Shown: positions 1 through 9,028 of the stretch, one piece after another
Numbering within the stretch: position 1 is the first letter of the stretch
Layout: each line of letters opens with the position of its first letter
NCBI RefSeq assembly: GCF_016937615.1
Contig: NZ_JAFHKI010000111.1
Coordinates: 16,474-80,473, forward strand
Length of the DNA: 64,000 nt
DNA from: Pseudomonas lactucae
GTDB lineage: Bacteria; Pseudomonadota; Gammaproteobacteria; Pseudomonadales; Pseudomonadaceae
Reading direction: 5' to 3'
Notes under the pieces: model-generated
The model's input: the letters and a program-made list of their open reading frames with translations, nothing else
Database searches by the model: none
What the model was told of the DNA's origin: nothing
Program-made: the position numbers and the translations under genes

Positions 1-637
1 CAATTTCGGCAAAGAACTCCAGGTAATCGCCCTTCTGTGCCGGGCACGCCTTCATGAAATACATGTCGTCATGATTCAGGCCGGTGCATTGAAAAATATT
101 CAGCACGTCATGCACATCGAATTCCGTCAGGCCGTGGGGCAACACCGCACGCGTCAGGTTCGAGTGGCAATGGTGATGAAAGTCCTCACCGGTCAGCATG
201 CGGTTCACATACGGATCGCAACGCGTGCCAAGCAAATCGTGCAGGCGCCCGCCGTGTTCATCGATACCGTAGCTGGCCAGGCTGTCATCGGTAATGGTGA
301 CCAAAGGCCGCAGAAACGGCAGGTTCGACCACAGCCGGTCGTGGGTGCTGACATGCGCGCCCTGCAACTGACGGGTGCGCGCCGCCCATAGGCGTTCACG
401 CGGGTCATTGGCGTTCCACACGTTAAAGTCCCCCACCTGCGGTCCCACCGGCGTGGTCACACGAAATACATGCCCAGCCGGTACCTTCCAAGCCCTGCCC
501 GTACGAATGGGCACTTCGAACTGCTCAATCAGCGTGCGTTGATCCGCTCGATCACGAATGCGCTCATAAAACGCCGTGTCAACCTGCAGCGCCGAACCTT
601 TACTGACCTGATAAGCGGCCGGATAGTCTTTGTACAT
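1..637 (-). CDS. DUF1989 (urea carboxylase-associated family) protein, 3' partial
   Basis: This open frame starts at ATG 637 on the minus strand and runs off the left edge without a stop, giving 212 residues. It carries features of the DUF1989 family, whose members often sit beside urea carboxylase or amine-use genes: a PVGPQVGDFNVWN segment, a THDRLWSNLP segment and a later Cys/His-rich stretch (HHHCHSNLT, then FQCTGLNHDD). The biochemical role is not settled; some members are described as urea carboxylase-associated proteins. A GAGG ribosome-binding sequence lies nine bases before the ATG. The GntR regulator gene just upstream ends 15 bases away on the same strand, so the two are probably cotranscribed. 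The C-terminus and following genes are outside the window, so the pathway cannot be told. Confidence 0.75.
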   Translation of the reverse strand, partial: MYKDYPAAYQVSKGSALQVDTAFYERIRDRADQRTLIEQFEVPIRTGRAWKVPAGHVFRVTTPVGPQVGDFNVWNANDPRERLWAARTRQLQGAHVSTHDRLWSNLPFLRPLVTITDDSLASYGIDEHGGRLHDLLGTRCDPYVNRMLTGEDFHHHCHSNLTRAVLPHGLTEFDVHDVLNIFQCTGLNHDDMYFMKACPAQKGDYLEFFAEI

Positions 638-652
638 GGTGCAGATCCTCGA

Positions 653-1297
653 TCAGGCAGGGGAGAACAGGGCCAACGACAGACATTCCGAATCTTTCAG
701 GTACAGGCTCATCGCCTCCCCTGCCGCCGGTTTGTCCTGCTGGACCAACAATTGGTAAATTTCACGGTCACGCTCCAGCCAGGGCGACTGAAAACGCTGC
801 TCATCGGGCGCCGCGCAAAACACCAGGCGCAATTGCGCGATGACCTGGGCAAAAAACTCGTCGAACAACGGACTGCGCATCAAACCCACGATGTGCTGAT
901 GGAACCGTAAGCTGTGTGTCGCCACAGTGCGCCAATCTTCGCGCTCCCGAGCAAGGGTGGTGGCATCGATGGCGTTTTGCATGCGGTCGGATTGCTCCGT
1001 CGTGAGCGGACCGCTCTGGGCAATCGCCTGCAACTCAAGGGTACGACGGACTACAAACAGGTCGCGCACCTCGTGGCGTTCCAACCGCCGGACCACCACG
1101 CCCTTGTTGCGCACGTAGCGGGTCAACCCCTCCTGGCCCAAACGATGCAGCGCTTCGCGAATCGTATTGCGCGAAGCGTTGTAGGCCTTGACCAGCTCGA
1201 CCTCGACCAACGGCATGCCCGGCAAAAGCCGACCGCCGATGATGTCAGCACGCAATTCCAGGGCAATCTGATCGGCTAGCGACAAACTGGGAGACAT
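653..1297 (-). CDS. GntR-family (FCD domain) transcriptional regulator
   Basis: A 214-residue regulator. The N-terminal winged helix-turn-helix of the GntR family is clear (residues about 5-70, with VKAYNASRNTIREALHRLGQEGL), followed by an all-helical FCD ligand domain with the usual R-R-LE start (VVRRTLELQAIA) and later histidines that normally bind metal (FHQHIVGL). I prefer the ATG at 1297 to one at 1321 because GAGAGG lies about five bases upstream of it. FCD regulators usually repress a neighbouring catabolic operon until a small organic acid binds. Here the likely target is its own operon with the downstream DUF1989 gene. The effector is unknown. A palindrome at 1310-1322 is a good candidate operator. 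Confidence 0.9.
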   Translation of the reverse strand: MSPSLSLADQIALELRADIIGGRLLPGMPLVEVELVKAYNASRNTIREALHRLGQEGLTRYVRNKGVVVRRLERHEVRDLFVVRRTLELQAIAQSGPLTTEQSDRMQNAIDATTLAREREDWRTVATHSLRFHQHIVGLMRSPLFDEFFAQVIAQLRLVFCAAPDEQRFQSPWLERDREIYQLLVQQDKPAAGEAMSLYLKDSECLSLALFSPA

Positions 1298-1309
1298 GAT
1301 TACCTCTCG

Positions 1310-1322
1310 ATTGTTGAACAAT
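1310..1322. promoter_or_regulatory. Candidate GntR/FCD operator upstream of its regulator gene
   Basis: ATTGTTGAACAAT is a perfect 13-base palindrome with one central base. It fits the loose GT-Nx-AC operator pattern of the FadR (FCD) subfamily (GT-TGA-AC core). It lies 13 bases upstream of the regulator's start codon, where a bound dimer would block transcription or early elongation. Autoregulation is an inference. Confidence 0.5.
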
Positions 1323-1368
1323 CTACTCGGGAGACATAATCACTTTTCATGCCAAGTTGACGGAAGAC

Positions 1369-1393
1369 GAAAAGGCCGATCAGCGACCGGCCT
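1369..1393 (-). terminator. Rho-independent terminator of the comEA-like gene
   Basis: Read on the minus strand, AGGCCG and CGGCCT form a stem with a nine-base loop, followed by TTTTC. It lies 13 bases past the stop of the helix-hairpin-helix protein gene and separates it from the GntR unit. Confidence 0.65.
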
Positions 1394-1405
1394 CATCTCA
1401 CTGCC

Positions 1406-1738
1406 TTAGTTGAGCGCCAGCCTGTCGCGATTCTTCTCCAACAGCGCCTTGCCGATGCCCTTCACTTCCAGCAATTCATCAACCGCCGTGAAGGGGCCAT
1501 TGCTTTCACGATAAGCGACGATCGCCTTGGCCTTGGCCGCGCCGATGCCGAAGAGGTCGCGGTGCAGGGTTTGCGCGTCAGCGGCGTTGAGGTTGACCTT
1601 GGCCGATTGCTCGGTCTTGGTCATTTGCGCGGTAACAGGGGCTGGCGTTTCCGGTTTGACGGACGGGGCTGCGGTGGTAGCGGCCGACAACGTAGTGAGA
1701 AAAGCGAAGATCAGCGAGGTGAGATAGGTGTTTTGCAT
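1406..1738 (-). CDS. ComEA-like helix-hairpin-helix protein
   Basis: A 110-residue protein with an N-terminal signal peptide (hydrophobic residues 5-23, cleavage near TTAAPS), a Pro/Thr-rich linker and a C-terminal ComEA-type helix-hairpin-helix domain (VNLNAADAQTLHRDLFGIG, then LLEVKGIGKALLEKNRDRL). Such domains bind DNA without sequence specificity. In competent bacteria ComEA is a periplasmic receptor for incoming DNA; in Pseudomonas the role of the short homologues is less clear. A gene of this type next to wbpM is a conserved Pseudomonas arrangement and marks one border of the O-antigen locus. It sits between two terminators, so it probably has its own promoter. Confidence 0.85.
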   Translation of the reverse strand: MQNTYLTSLIFAFLTTLSAATTAAPSVKPETPAPVTAQMTKTEQSAKVNLNAADAQTLHRDLFGIGAAKAKAIVAYRESNGPFTAVDELLEVKGIGKALLEKNRDRLALN

Positions 1739-1766
1739 TGGTGACGCTCCATGACATCGGTAAGAG

Positions 1767-1793
1767 AAAAGCAGCTTTTCCGAAGCTGCTTTT
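1767..1793 (-). terminator. Terminator downstream of wbpM
   Basis: On the minus strand AAAGCAGCTT and AAGCTGCTTTT pair around a short loop, with the T-run at the end. It follows the wbpM stop by about 57 bases. Confidence 0.65.
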
Positions 1794-1849
1794 CAAACTT
1801 AGGTGATGTTGGAGATTCGTCAAAAATGCTTGAGTAACAGAGTGTTAAA

Positions 1850-3844
1850 TCACGGTTCCAAACGGCGCTGCTGGTAGATCAAATCGACGATTTCGCCGTC
1901 GGGTGAATAACCGCTGACCGTTTCGCGCAGGATCTGACGCACACGGTCGTAGTTGTCCTCCCTCACCGCGGCGAGCAATTCGCTCAGTTTGTTTTTGAGT
2001 ACGTCCCAGGCCAGATGGTCCTCGTTGGCACTCATGATCATCGGATGCTGAGTCGCCACGACGTTGTTGCCGATCAGCAACTCCTCGTAGAGCTTTTCAC
2101 CTGGACGCAATCCGGTGAACTGAATTGCAATATCGCCGTGAGGGTTTTTATCCGTGCGCACACTGAGCCCGGACAAATGAATCATTTTTTCCGCCAGTTC
2201 TATAATTTTTACCGGCTCGCCCATGTCCAGTACGAACACATCCCCACCCTGCCCCATGGAACCGGCCTGGATCACCAGTTGGGCGGCTTCGGGGATGGTC
2301 ATGAAATAACGCGTGATCTTGGGGTGCGTGACAGTCAATGGGCCGCCCGCCTTGATCTGCCGGTGAAAAAGCGGAATCACGGAGCCTGAAGAACCCAATA
2401 CGTTGCCGAACCTGACCATGGTGAAGCGGGTTTTGTTGACGCGTGCCACGCCGGACTTGTCGCCAAACATCACCGGAGCTTTCTCCAGGCTGAGTGCTTG
2501 CAAGGCCAATTCCGCAAGGCGTTTGGTACTCCCCATGACATTAGTCGGCCGAACAGCCTTGTCGGTGGAAATCAGCACGAAGTTCACCACACCGGCTTTC
2601 AAGGCAGCCTGGGCGGTATTTACAGTGCCAATGATGTTATTCAACACGCCTTCGGCAATATTATGTTCGACAATCGGCACATGTTTGTACGCGGCCGCAT
2701 GATAAACCGTGTCGACGTGCCAGCTCTTCATGACGTCAAGCAGTTTGCTCTCGTCGCGTACCGACCCCAGGATAGGCAATAACTTGATGGGCAATGACTC
2801 ATGGGCAATGCGATATTCAAGTTCAGACAAGATGCTGTAAAGATTGAACTCACTGTGTTCGAACAGCAGCAGGGTCTTGGGCTTCAGGGCCAGGATCTGC
2901 CGACACAGCTCAGACCCGATCGACCCTCCCGCGCCGGTGACCATGACAGACTGGCCGACGATGCAACGTTCAAGCAGGTCTTCCTGGGCCGGTACGGCAT
3001 CGCGCCCCAACAAGTCGGCAATATCGACTTCCTGGATATCGTCAACCTTGACGCGCCCACTGGCCAACTCCATAAAGTCCGGAACGCTGCGCACGTGCAG
3101 TGGAAACCGCTCCAGGTTAGCGAGAATCTCACGTCTGCGCCCGCGCCCCGCCGAAGGAACCGCCAGCAATATCTGCTGGGCGCCCGTGGCGTCGATCATC
3201 TGCTGGATATGCTTGGGCTTGAACACCTGCAGCCCGGATATCACACGGCCTGCAATACTCCCGTCGTCGTCGATGAAAGCAACCGGGCGCATGATCCGCC
3301 CCATGCGCAACGCAGCGACCAGTTGATTACCCGCCGAGCCTGCCCCGTAAATGGCAACTTTCGTCAACCCATCATCACGATTGGTAAAGGGAACATGTTG
3401 CGCTGCAGCGAACCAATCTCCCATGAAGTACTGGCGCATCGCGAGACGCAACCCACCCACGGTCACCAGGCATAACCACCAGTAGTTGAAAATCACCGAG
3501 CGCGGAACAACATATTGATGATTGCTGTAAAGATAGACAACCAGACCCAGAATAAGTGAAGAAAGGCTCACCGCCTTGATGATGGTAATAAGTGCATCGT
3601 TACCAAAGTAACGCATCACCGCACGGTACATGCCAAAGCGAATAAACAGGGGGATGGCGATCACCGGAGCGCTCAGGAACAGCCATGTATATCGCTGGAT
3701 CGGTTGTTCCATCTCGGCAATGCCAAGTCGGACGACAAAGGCCATCCACAATGAAACCCACACCAACAAAATATCGACAAGCACCTGAAGGATGCGCTTG
3801 TGGCGGCGCGGGAGATTCAATAAAAAAACTCTCATCTTATCCAT
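1850..3844 (-). CDS. wbpM: Membrane UDP-HexNAc 4,6-dehydratase (WbpM/FlaA1-type)
   Basis: Large two-part SDR enzyme that makes UDP-4-keto-6-deoxy-HexNAc from UDP-GlcNAc (or its C4 epimer), the precursor of QuiNAc, FucNAc and related sugars in B-band O-antigen. The first ~140 residues hold several membrane segments. A CoA-binding-like Rossmann domain follows (GAGSAGNQLVAALRMGR), then the catalytic SDR domain with GAGGSIGSELCRQ, a YHAAAYKHVP segment and STDKAVRPTNVMGSTKR, where Met replaces the usual catalytic Tyr, as in WbpM and FlaA1. The frame extends upstream to a TTG at 3889 without a ribosome-binding site. I chose ATG 3844 because MDKMRVFLLNLPRRHKR matches the family N-terminus; ATG 3835 is also possible. 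About 664 residues is normal. It diverges from wecB. Confidence 0.93.
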   Translation of the reverse strand: MDKMRVFLLNLPRRHKRILQVLVDILLVWVSLWMAFVVRLGIAEMEQPIQRYTWLFLSAPVIAIPLFIRFGMYRAVMRYFGNDALITIIKAVSLSSLILGLVVYLYSNHQYVVPRSVIFNYWWLCLVTVGGLRLAMRQYFMGDWFAAAQHVPFTNRDDGLTKVAIYGAGSAGNQLVAALRMGRIMRPVAFIDDDGSIAGRVISGLQVFKPKHIQQMIDATGAQQILLAVPSAGRGRRREILANLERFPLHVRSVPDFMELASGRVKVDDIQEVDIADLLGRDAVPAQEDLLERCIVGQSVMVTGAGGSIGSELCRQILALKPKTLLLFEHSEFNLYSILSELEYRIAHESLPIKLLPILGSVRDESKLLDVMKSWHVDTVYHAAAYKHVPIVEHNIAEGVLNNIIGTVNTAQAALKAGVVNFVLISTDKAVRPTNVMGSTKRLAELALQALSLEKAPVMFGDKSGVARVNKTRFTMVRFGNVLGSSGSVIPLFHRQIKAGGPLTVTHPKITRYFMTIPEAAQLVIQAGSMGQGGDVFVLDMGEPVKIIELAEKMIHLSGLSVRTDKNPHGDIAIQFTGLRPGEKLYEELLIGNNVVATQHPMIMSANEDHLAWDVLKNKLSELLAAVREDNYDRVRQILRETVSGYSPDGEIVDLIYQQRRLEP

Positions 3845-4593
3845 GCCCCTATCCGACACTTTCATGCTCCCGAAGTCAAAACCCGCCAATCGACGAAAAT
3901 GCTGATATACGACGAATTACCTGTGCTGAATATAGACTACGCGGACGCAATAACTGCATCACAAAATCTCCTTTCAGGAAATTCTCATTCCCCGCTGACG
4001 TGTCTTTGGGCCAGGCAACCGGTACCCTTACTCTAAAGGTGCCACCATCGAGCACCCCTCTACATACAATAATCGCCACGGACGGAATGATACCCGCGTT
4101 GTGTCGGAAATCCTTTGAAATCATCATCGCGACCCAAAAAAATCAACGATCGATGCGCGTTTACCCCTGCAAATCCGGCTATTCAGCTATTTCTTACGCA
4201 AAATGGCGTACGTCTGACCAACTGCTAAGCTTGGCCCGACAGACAGCAATAGCAACCCTATCATTAGCTAGCATAGCAACAGTTAAACTAAGGGAAAGTG
4301 TAACAGAAATGGACGGTCTCCAAACCATTCATGACACTGTGCTACCATCGCCAAGATTCACCAGCGACTTATTCGATTTTTATCTCCAATGCTCTAAATC
4401 GCTGTATTGAAGCGCCCGACGAACCAAATCGAACAGGTGTTCCATTCCATCCTTGGGAAAAATACTTTCTTCAAGGCTATACTCCGCCACGCTTTACCAC
4501 GCGCCACTACAGTAAAGAGCAATGTAGGAAAAGTCTGAAGGCGCTCACCATAACAAAAATAGCCAGACTGCATGAACGGGACGATTGACCTTA
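3845..4593. other. Divergent intergenic region between wbpM and the wecB block
   Basis: About 750 bases, visibly richer in A and T than the flanking genes, with no recognisable protein. It should hold the promoters of both wbpM and the rightward polysaccharide operon. Several frames of 60-240 codons can be read across it, but they overlap one another on both strands and have no family features. I saw no JUMPstart/ops element. Confidence 0.5.
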
Positions 4594-4764
4594 ATGAAAA
4601 AGATGCCACTTCAGGCAAGTAAGCAGGCTCAACACGAATTGATCTTCGCGCTGGATCAAAATGACGAGCGCACTTTAGAGCCCGCGCACTACTTGCTGAA
4701 CCGCCCTCGTTGGCGTACACATGCGATGCTCAAAAACTGCCATCCGATGCAGGAAAATCGCTGA
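4594..4764 (+). CDS. Possible 56-residue leader peptide upstream of wecB
   Basis: A short open frame from ATG 4594 (begins MKKMPLQASKQAQHELIF) to the TGA at 4762-4764. Its stop overlaps the wecB start as TGATG, the arrangement seen in translationally coupled genes. The peptide is charged, without signal peptide or membrane segment, and I recognise no family. The upstream ribosome-binding site is poor. It could be a real small gene, a leader, or a remnant of an exchanged cassette gene. Confidence 0.3.
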   Translation: MKKMPLQASKQAQHELIFALDQNDERTLEPAHYLLNRPRWRTHAMLKNCHPMQENR

Positions 4765-5903
4765 TGACTTTAAAAACCTTGTGTGTGTTCGGCACGCGGC
4801 CTGAAGCAATCAAAATGGCTCCATTGGCGCTGAGCCTTGCTGCGGATGAGCGCTTCGACGCTAAGGTATGCGTGACTGGCCAGCATCGGGAAATGCTTGA
4901 CCAGGTGCTCAAGCTCTTCGAAATCACGCCTGATTTTGACTTGAACATCATGAAGCCCGGTCAGGATTTGACTGATGTTACGAGTGGCATTCTGCAAGGA
5001 ATGAAAACAGTCTTCGCTGTATTCAAACCGGACATTGTACTGGTCCACGGCGACACCGCGACGACCTTCGCCACCACGTTGGCCGCCTACTACCATCAAA
5101 TTCCCGTGGCTCACGTCGAAGCCGGCCTGCGTACTGGCAACCTCTACTCACCGTGGCCCGAGGAGGCAAACCGCAAGCTGACTGGCGCCCTCGCGGCATT
5201 GCACTTCGCACCGACGCAAACTTCCAGGCAGAACCTGCTCAGGGAAGGTGTTGCGCCTCATAGCATCCACGTCACCGGCAACACCGTCATTGATGCGCTA
5301 CTGGACGTAGTCGAGCGGATCAAGAGCAGTGCGGCCCTGCAACAGCAGTTTCACCAACAATTTTCATTTCTGGGTGAAGGCAAGCGAGTGATCCTGGTAA
5401 CGGGTCATCGTCGAGAAAGTTTTGGAGGTGGCTTTGAGAAGATCTGCCAAGCCCTGATCAATACCGCCAAGGACTTCCCCGATGTCGAGATTGTGTACCC
5501 CGTTCACTTGAATCCGAATGTGCGCGAGCCGGTCAAGCGACTCCTGACCGACGTCGAAAATATCCATCTGATCGAACCCTTGGATTATCTGCCCTTTGTG
5601 TACCTGATGAATCGGTCCTATCTGATTCTCAGTGATTCAGGCGGTATTCAGGAAGAAGCGCCGTCCTTAGGTAAACCTGTGCTGGTGATGCGTGACACCA
5701 CCGAGCGTCCGGAGGCAGTCGAGGCTGGAACGGTAAAACTGGTCGGGACCGAGATTGAGGTCATCAGCACTCACTTGAGCGTCCTGCTGACCAATGTTGA
5801 CGCCTACAGCCGGATGAGCTTCGCCCACAACCCCTACGGTGACGGAAAGGCATCCGCGCGGATTCTGGAAGCGCTTTCACGAATTAAAAAGGCTAACTCA
5901 TGA
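4764..5903 (+). CDS. wecB: UDP-N-acetylglucosamine 2-epimerase (non-hydrolysing)
   Basis: 379-residue cytoplasmic enzyme that interconverts UDP-GlcNAc and UDP-ManNAc. Seen in the sequence: N-terminal FGTRPEAIKMAPLAL, HGDTATTFA, HVEAGLRTGN, and the C-terminal nucleotide-binding signature DSGGIQEEAPSLGKPVLVMR followed by TTERPEAVEAGT. Length and motifs are typical of WecB. A longer frame begins at 4710, but ATG 4764 (MTLKTLCVFG) fits the family and has AGGA nine bases upstream. Its last codons overlap the wecC start (ATGA at 5900-5903), so the two are coupled and act in sequence to supply UDP-ManNAcA. Confidence 0.93.
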   Translation: MTLKTLCVFGTRPEAIKMAPLALSLAADERFDAKVCVTGQHREMLDQVLKLFEITPDFDLNIMKPGQDLTDVTSGILQGMKTVFAVFKPDIVLVHGDTATTFATTLAAYYHQIPVAHVEAGLRTGNLYSPWPEEANRKLTGALAALHFAPTQTSRQNLLREGVAPHSIHVTGNTVIDALLDVVERIKSSAALQQQFHQQFSFLGEGKRVILVTGHRRESFGGGFEKICQALINTAKDFPDVEIVYPVHLNPNVREPVKRLLTDVENIHLIEPLDYLPFVYLMNRSYLILSDSGGIQEEAPSLGKPVLVMRDTTERPEAVEAGTVKLVGTEIEVISTHLSVLLTNVDAYSRMSFAHNPYGDGKASARILEALSRIKKANS

Positions 5904-7164
5904 GTTTCGAAACGGTTTCAGTCGTCGGCCTCGGCTATATCGGACTTCCAACGGCTGCGGTGTTCGCCTCACGCAAGAAAAAAGTCATCGGCGTCGACGT
6001 CAACCCGAACGCGGTGGCAATCATTAACCGCGGCGATATCCATATCATCGAACCGGATCTGGACATCGTCGTACGCGCGGCTGTCACTGAAGGTTATTTG
6101 CGGGCAACGACAACGGCAGAGCCGGCCGATGCCTTTCTCATTGCCGTTCCTACCCCCTTCAAGGGCGACCACGAACCGGATCTTTCCTACATCGAATCTG
6201 CCAGCAAAGCCATTGCTCCGGTACTGAAAAAAGGCGACCTGGTCATTCTGGAATCCACCTCTCCAGTCGGGGCGACCGAGCAAATGTCTGCGTGGCTGGC
6301 CGAAAGCCGACCGGACCTGACATTCCCGCAAACCCATGGCACAGAATCAGACATCCGTATCGCACATTGTCCGGAGCGCGTGCTGCCGGGTCATGTATTG
6401 CGCGAACTGATTGCAAACGATCGCATCATTGGCGGGCTGACCAGCAAATGCTCAGAAGCTGCGCGGCGTCTATATAAAACCTTCGTCGAAGGTGAATGCA
6501 TCATCACCGACGCACGCACTGCCGAGATGTGCAAACTCACCGAAAACAGTTTTCGCGACGTGAATATTGCCTTTGCCAATGAGCTGTCGATGATCTGCGA
6601 GAAGCTCAATATCAACGTATGGGAACTGATACGCCTGGCCAATCACCACCCCCGTGTCAATATCCTGCAGCCCGGACCTGGCGTGGGCGGTCACTGCATC
6701 GCTGTCGATCCCTGGTTCATTGTCAGCAAAACGCCGGCCGAGGCGCGCCTGATACGTACCGCGCGGAGGTGAATGACAGCAAACCAACATGGGTACTGGA
6801 GCAGGTTCAACTGGCCATCGGTCAATTCCTGCAGGAGAACCCTTCGAAAACGGCCAAGGAGGTTACGGTTGCCTGTCTCGGGCTGGCCTTCAAGCCGGAC
6901 ATTGATGACCTGCGTGAAAGCCCATCCGTGGAGATCGCCGCACAGATCGCCCATTCCCATCCCGGTACTGTGCTTGCGGTTGAACCGAACATCGGGCACT
7001 TGCCCGCTCGCTTGGAAGGTCTCGCGACCCTGACCGAAATTGACCAGGCGCTCGCTTCTGCGCACGTGATTGTGCTGCTGGTCGATCACAGCGTGTTCAA
7101 GACAATCCCGGCTACACGTTTGTCATCGCTCAAAGTCATTGATACACGCGGCGTGTGGGTTTGA
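5900..7164 (+). CDS. wecC: UDP-N-acetyl-D-mannosamine dehydrogenase, frameshifted in this sequence
   Basis: Oxidises UDP-ManNAc to UDP-ManNAcA with two NAD. N-terminal Rossmann domain (VVGLGYIGLPTAAVFA), central dimerisation domain and the catalytic-Cys segment GVGGHCIAVDPWF all lie in the first frame, which then ends early at 6772 after LIRTARR. The protein continues in the next frame as EVNDSKPTWVLEQVQ and runs to 7164 with the C-terminal UDP-binding domain (CLGLAFKPDIDDLRESPS). One base, most likely a C near 6764-6766 (GCGCGC-GAG expected, GCGCG-GAG present), is missing. Adding it gives 1266 bases and 421 residues, normal for WecC. With several identical lesions elsewhere, a sequence error is more likely than a real pseudogene. 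Confidence 0.88.
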
Positions 7165-7299
7165 GAAAGGCTGAGGAACCCTGCCTGGAAATCGACGCGA
7201 GCCGTTAATATTGCATCGGTTTCCGTGCACCGAGTGGGGCACGTTGGTCAAATGATCATGCAATTGCATTTATCATGATGAGGTTCAAGAGGTTCTGGC
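7165..7299. other. Gap with nested palindrome between wecC and the flippase gene
   Basis: A 135-base gap inside an otherwise tight operon. ATGCAATTGCAT at 7258-7269 is a perfect 12-base palindrome, flanked by ATGAT (7252-7256) and ATCAT (7272-7276). It may be an internal promoter or regulator site. No terminator-like T-run follows. Confidence 0.3.
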
Positions 7300-8544
7300 A
7301 TGCTCAACCTATTGATCCAGGTACTGACACTGATAAGTGGCCTGGTCGTTAACTTTGTGATTCCCGGCCTCTACGGGTTGGAAGCGTATGGCGCATTCAT
7401 CAAGGCAAACGTACTGGTATTTTTATTTCAAAAGCTTCTGGATATCGTCAATGAGCAACTGATCGCCAGTGTGGAGGCCGAGTATATTCTCGTGACTTCG
7501 TTGTTTATGGCTGTGCTGATTTTTGTACTCTTCAGCGCCGTGAACCTGATTGATCATATCGGCAACCCGCTCCTGCTTGGCGTGATGCTGTTAAGCTCGG
7601 CGTGTCTGTTATCGCTATTCGGGCTGCGTCTGCAACGTTGGATCGTGGCCTACCTGGTGCTGTTTCTCGGGGTCTTCTTCACGCTCCTGCTGATCAGCCA
7701 CCAGCAGATCTTGCCGCTGAGCATTGTCGATATATTGATCCTGACCAATTTGATTCCGTGCGTGTTTGCGATGGCGGCGCTGTTTTTCAAAGGGGCGAAA
7801 CTGCCCGTTGGCAAGCAGCTCCTGCACACTTGCCAAGGCGTGCTGGCGCTGTTACCCAGAATGATATCCATCACGCTGGTGTTCAATCTGCTCACCAACA
7901 TCCTGCCCTTCATTCTTTCCAAGAGCCTGCCCGTGCGCGATCTTGGATTGTTCAGGGTCATCGTCTCGATCATTCAATCAGCAACCAGCCTGTTCCCCGT
8001 CAACGTCAGGGCCGTTTTTGTTGCCTTCGTTTCGGGCGGGCAGCGCCAAGCGCAATATAGAATCATCACCTCGGTCGCTATCTTCTACTTCGCGCTGGTC
8101 GGGCTGGGCGGCTATGCAGGCGCATGGCTGTTCCCTCAGTATTCGGCCTATCTGGTGATGCTGCCCTGCCTGCCGGTGCTGTACTGGGCGGTGGTGACAG
8201 AGCGCTACCTGGTCGCCTGCGGCCTGCACCGTAAAGTCATCGTGGCAAACCTGGTGATTGCGCCGCTGGCCATCGCGGGCATGATTGTGTTTGTTCAGAA
8301 CCTGGAACAGGCGCAGGTGTTCTACGCGATAGGGTTCTCGGCCTACTTGTTGTTCCTGCATGTCGCCTGTCGTCCGGGCATCCGCTTGCCGGTGGTGTTC
8401 TGGGTCGCCTTTCTTTCGCCGCTGGCCATTTTCCTGACCTCTATCAGCCTGTTCTGGGCCGCCCTGTATATGGGCTCGCTCCTGATCATTGCCGTGGGAG
8501 CACTCCAGCTTCGGCCCGCTGATATTCGAACGTTGAGGTTTTAA
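7300..8544 (+). CDS. Polysaccharide flippase-like membrane protein (Wzx-type)
   Basis: 414-residue, very hydrophobic protein with about twelve predicted membrane segments and few charged loops, starting inside the membrane (MLNLLIQVLTLISGLVVNFVIPGLYGLEAYGAF). The opening, with a helix followed by a G-L-E-x-Y-G-x-F type turn, is characteristic of the polysaccharide transport/MVF flippase superfamily, which moves undecaprenyl-linked O-units to the periplasm. Sequence conservation in Wzx proteins is low, so the call rests on topology and context. GAGG lies seven bases before the ATG. It is the only flippase candidate in the locus. Confidence 0.65.
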   Translation: MLNLLIQVLTLISGLVVNFVIPGLYGLEAYGAFIKANVLVFLFQKLLDIVNEQLIASVEAEYILVTSLFMAVLIFVLFSAVNLIDHIGNPLLLGVMLLSSACLLSLFGLRLQRWIVAYLVLFLGVFFTLLLISHQQILPLSIVDILILTNLIPCVFAMAALFFKGAKLPVGKQLLHTCQGVLALLPRMISITLVFNLLTNILPFILSKSLPVRDLGLFRVIVSIIQSATSLFPVNVRAVFVAFVSGGQRQAQYRIITSVAIFYFALVGLGGYAGAWLFPQYSAYLVMLPCLPVLYWAVVTERYLVACGLHRKVIVANLVIAPLAIAGMIVFVQNLEQAQVFYAIGFSAYLLFLHVACRPGIRLPVVFWVAFLSPLAIFLTSISLFWAALYMGSLLIIAVGALQLRPADIRTLRF

Positions 8545-8546
8545 CC

Positions 8547-9008
8547 GTGAACGCAGTAAAACTTTATCGAGTAGGCAACTGGCTGTATAGGCACCGAGTA
8601 CCGTTGTTACCGGGCCTTGTTCGAAATGTGATTTTCCTTTTGTTCAACTCTTACATTCCGATCTCCGCAACCATCGGAAGAGGCACGATCTTCGCTTATG
8701 GCGCGATCGGCGTTGTACTGCACGCGAATGCAAAAGTGGGCGAAGGCTGCGTACTGGGACAAGGCATCACCATCGGTGCCGCTGAGGGCTATGTCACCAG
8801 CCAGATCAATCGCTGCCCGGTAATCGGTGACAACTGCTACATAGGAGCAGGCGCAAAAATCATTGGCGACATCAGCATCGGCAACAACTGTCAAATTGGG
8901 GCTTCGGCGGTCGTCTTGAAAGACATCCCTGATAACTCAATCGTTGTGGGAATACCTGCCCGAGTGATTGGGCAAACAGCAGATGACTACAAAGCGATAC
9001 GCCCTTGA
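8547..9008 (+). CDS. Hexapeptide-repeat acyltransferase (serine acetyltransferase-like)
   Basis: 153-residue protein whose body is a left-handed beta-helix of hexapeptide repeats (ISATIGRGTIFAYGAIG, AKVGEGCVLGQGITIG, PVIGDNCYIGAGAKIIG, ISIGNNCQIGASAVV, then a typical IPDNSIVVGIPARVIG end). The family resembles CysE-like and sugar O-acetyltransferases that use acetyl-CoA. In a polysaccharide locus it most likely O- or N-acetylates a sugar residue, though the acceptor cannot be read from the sequence. The start is GTG 8547 with GAGG eight bases upstream, only two bases after the flippase stop. Confidence 0.8.
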   Translation: MNAVKLYRVGNWLYRHRVPLLPGLVRNVIFLLFNSYIPISATIGRGTIFAYGAIGVVLHANAKVGEGCVLGQGITIGAAEGYVTSQINRCPVIGDNCYIGAGAKIIGDISIGNNCQIGASAVVLKDIPDNSIVVGIPARVIGQTADDYKAIRP

Positions 9009-9028
9009 TCAAACTATGGAGCGCCAGG

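Noticed and set aside
4020..4042. GGTACCCTTA and TAAAGGTGCC near-palindrome
   Set aside because: Only 8 of 10 pairs match and there is no clear promoter context.
3685..4588. Overlapping frames in the wbpM-wecB gap (for example 3685-4410 and 4331-4588)
   Set aside because: They lack ribosome sites and family features and overlap one another or the wbpM 5' end.
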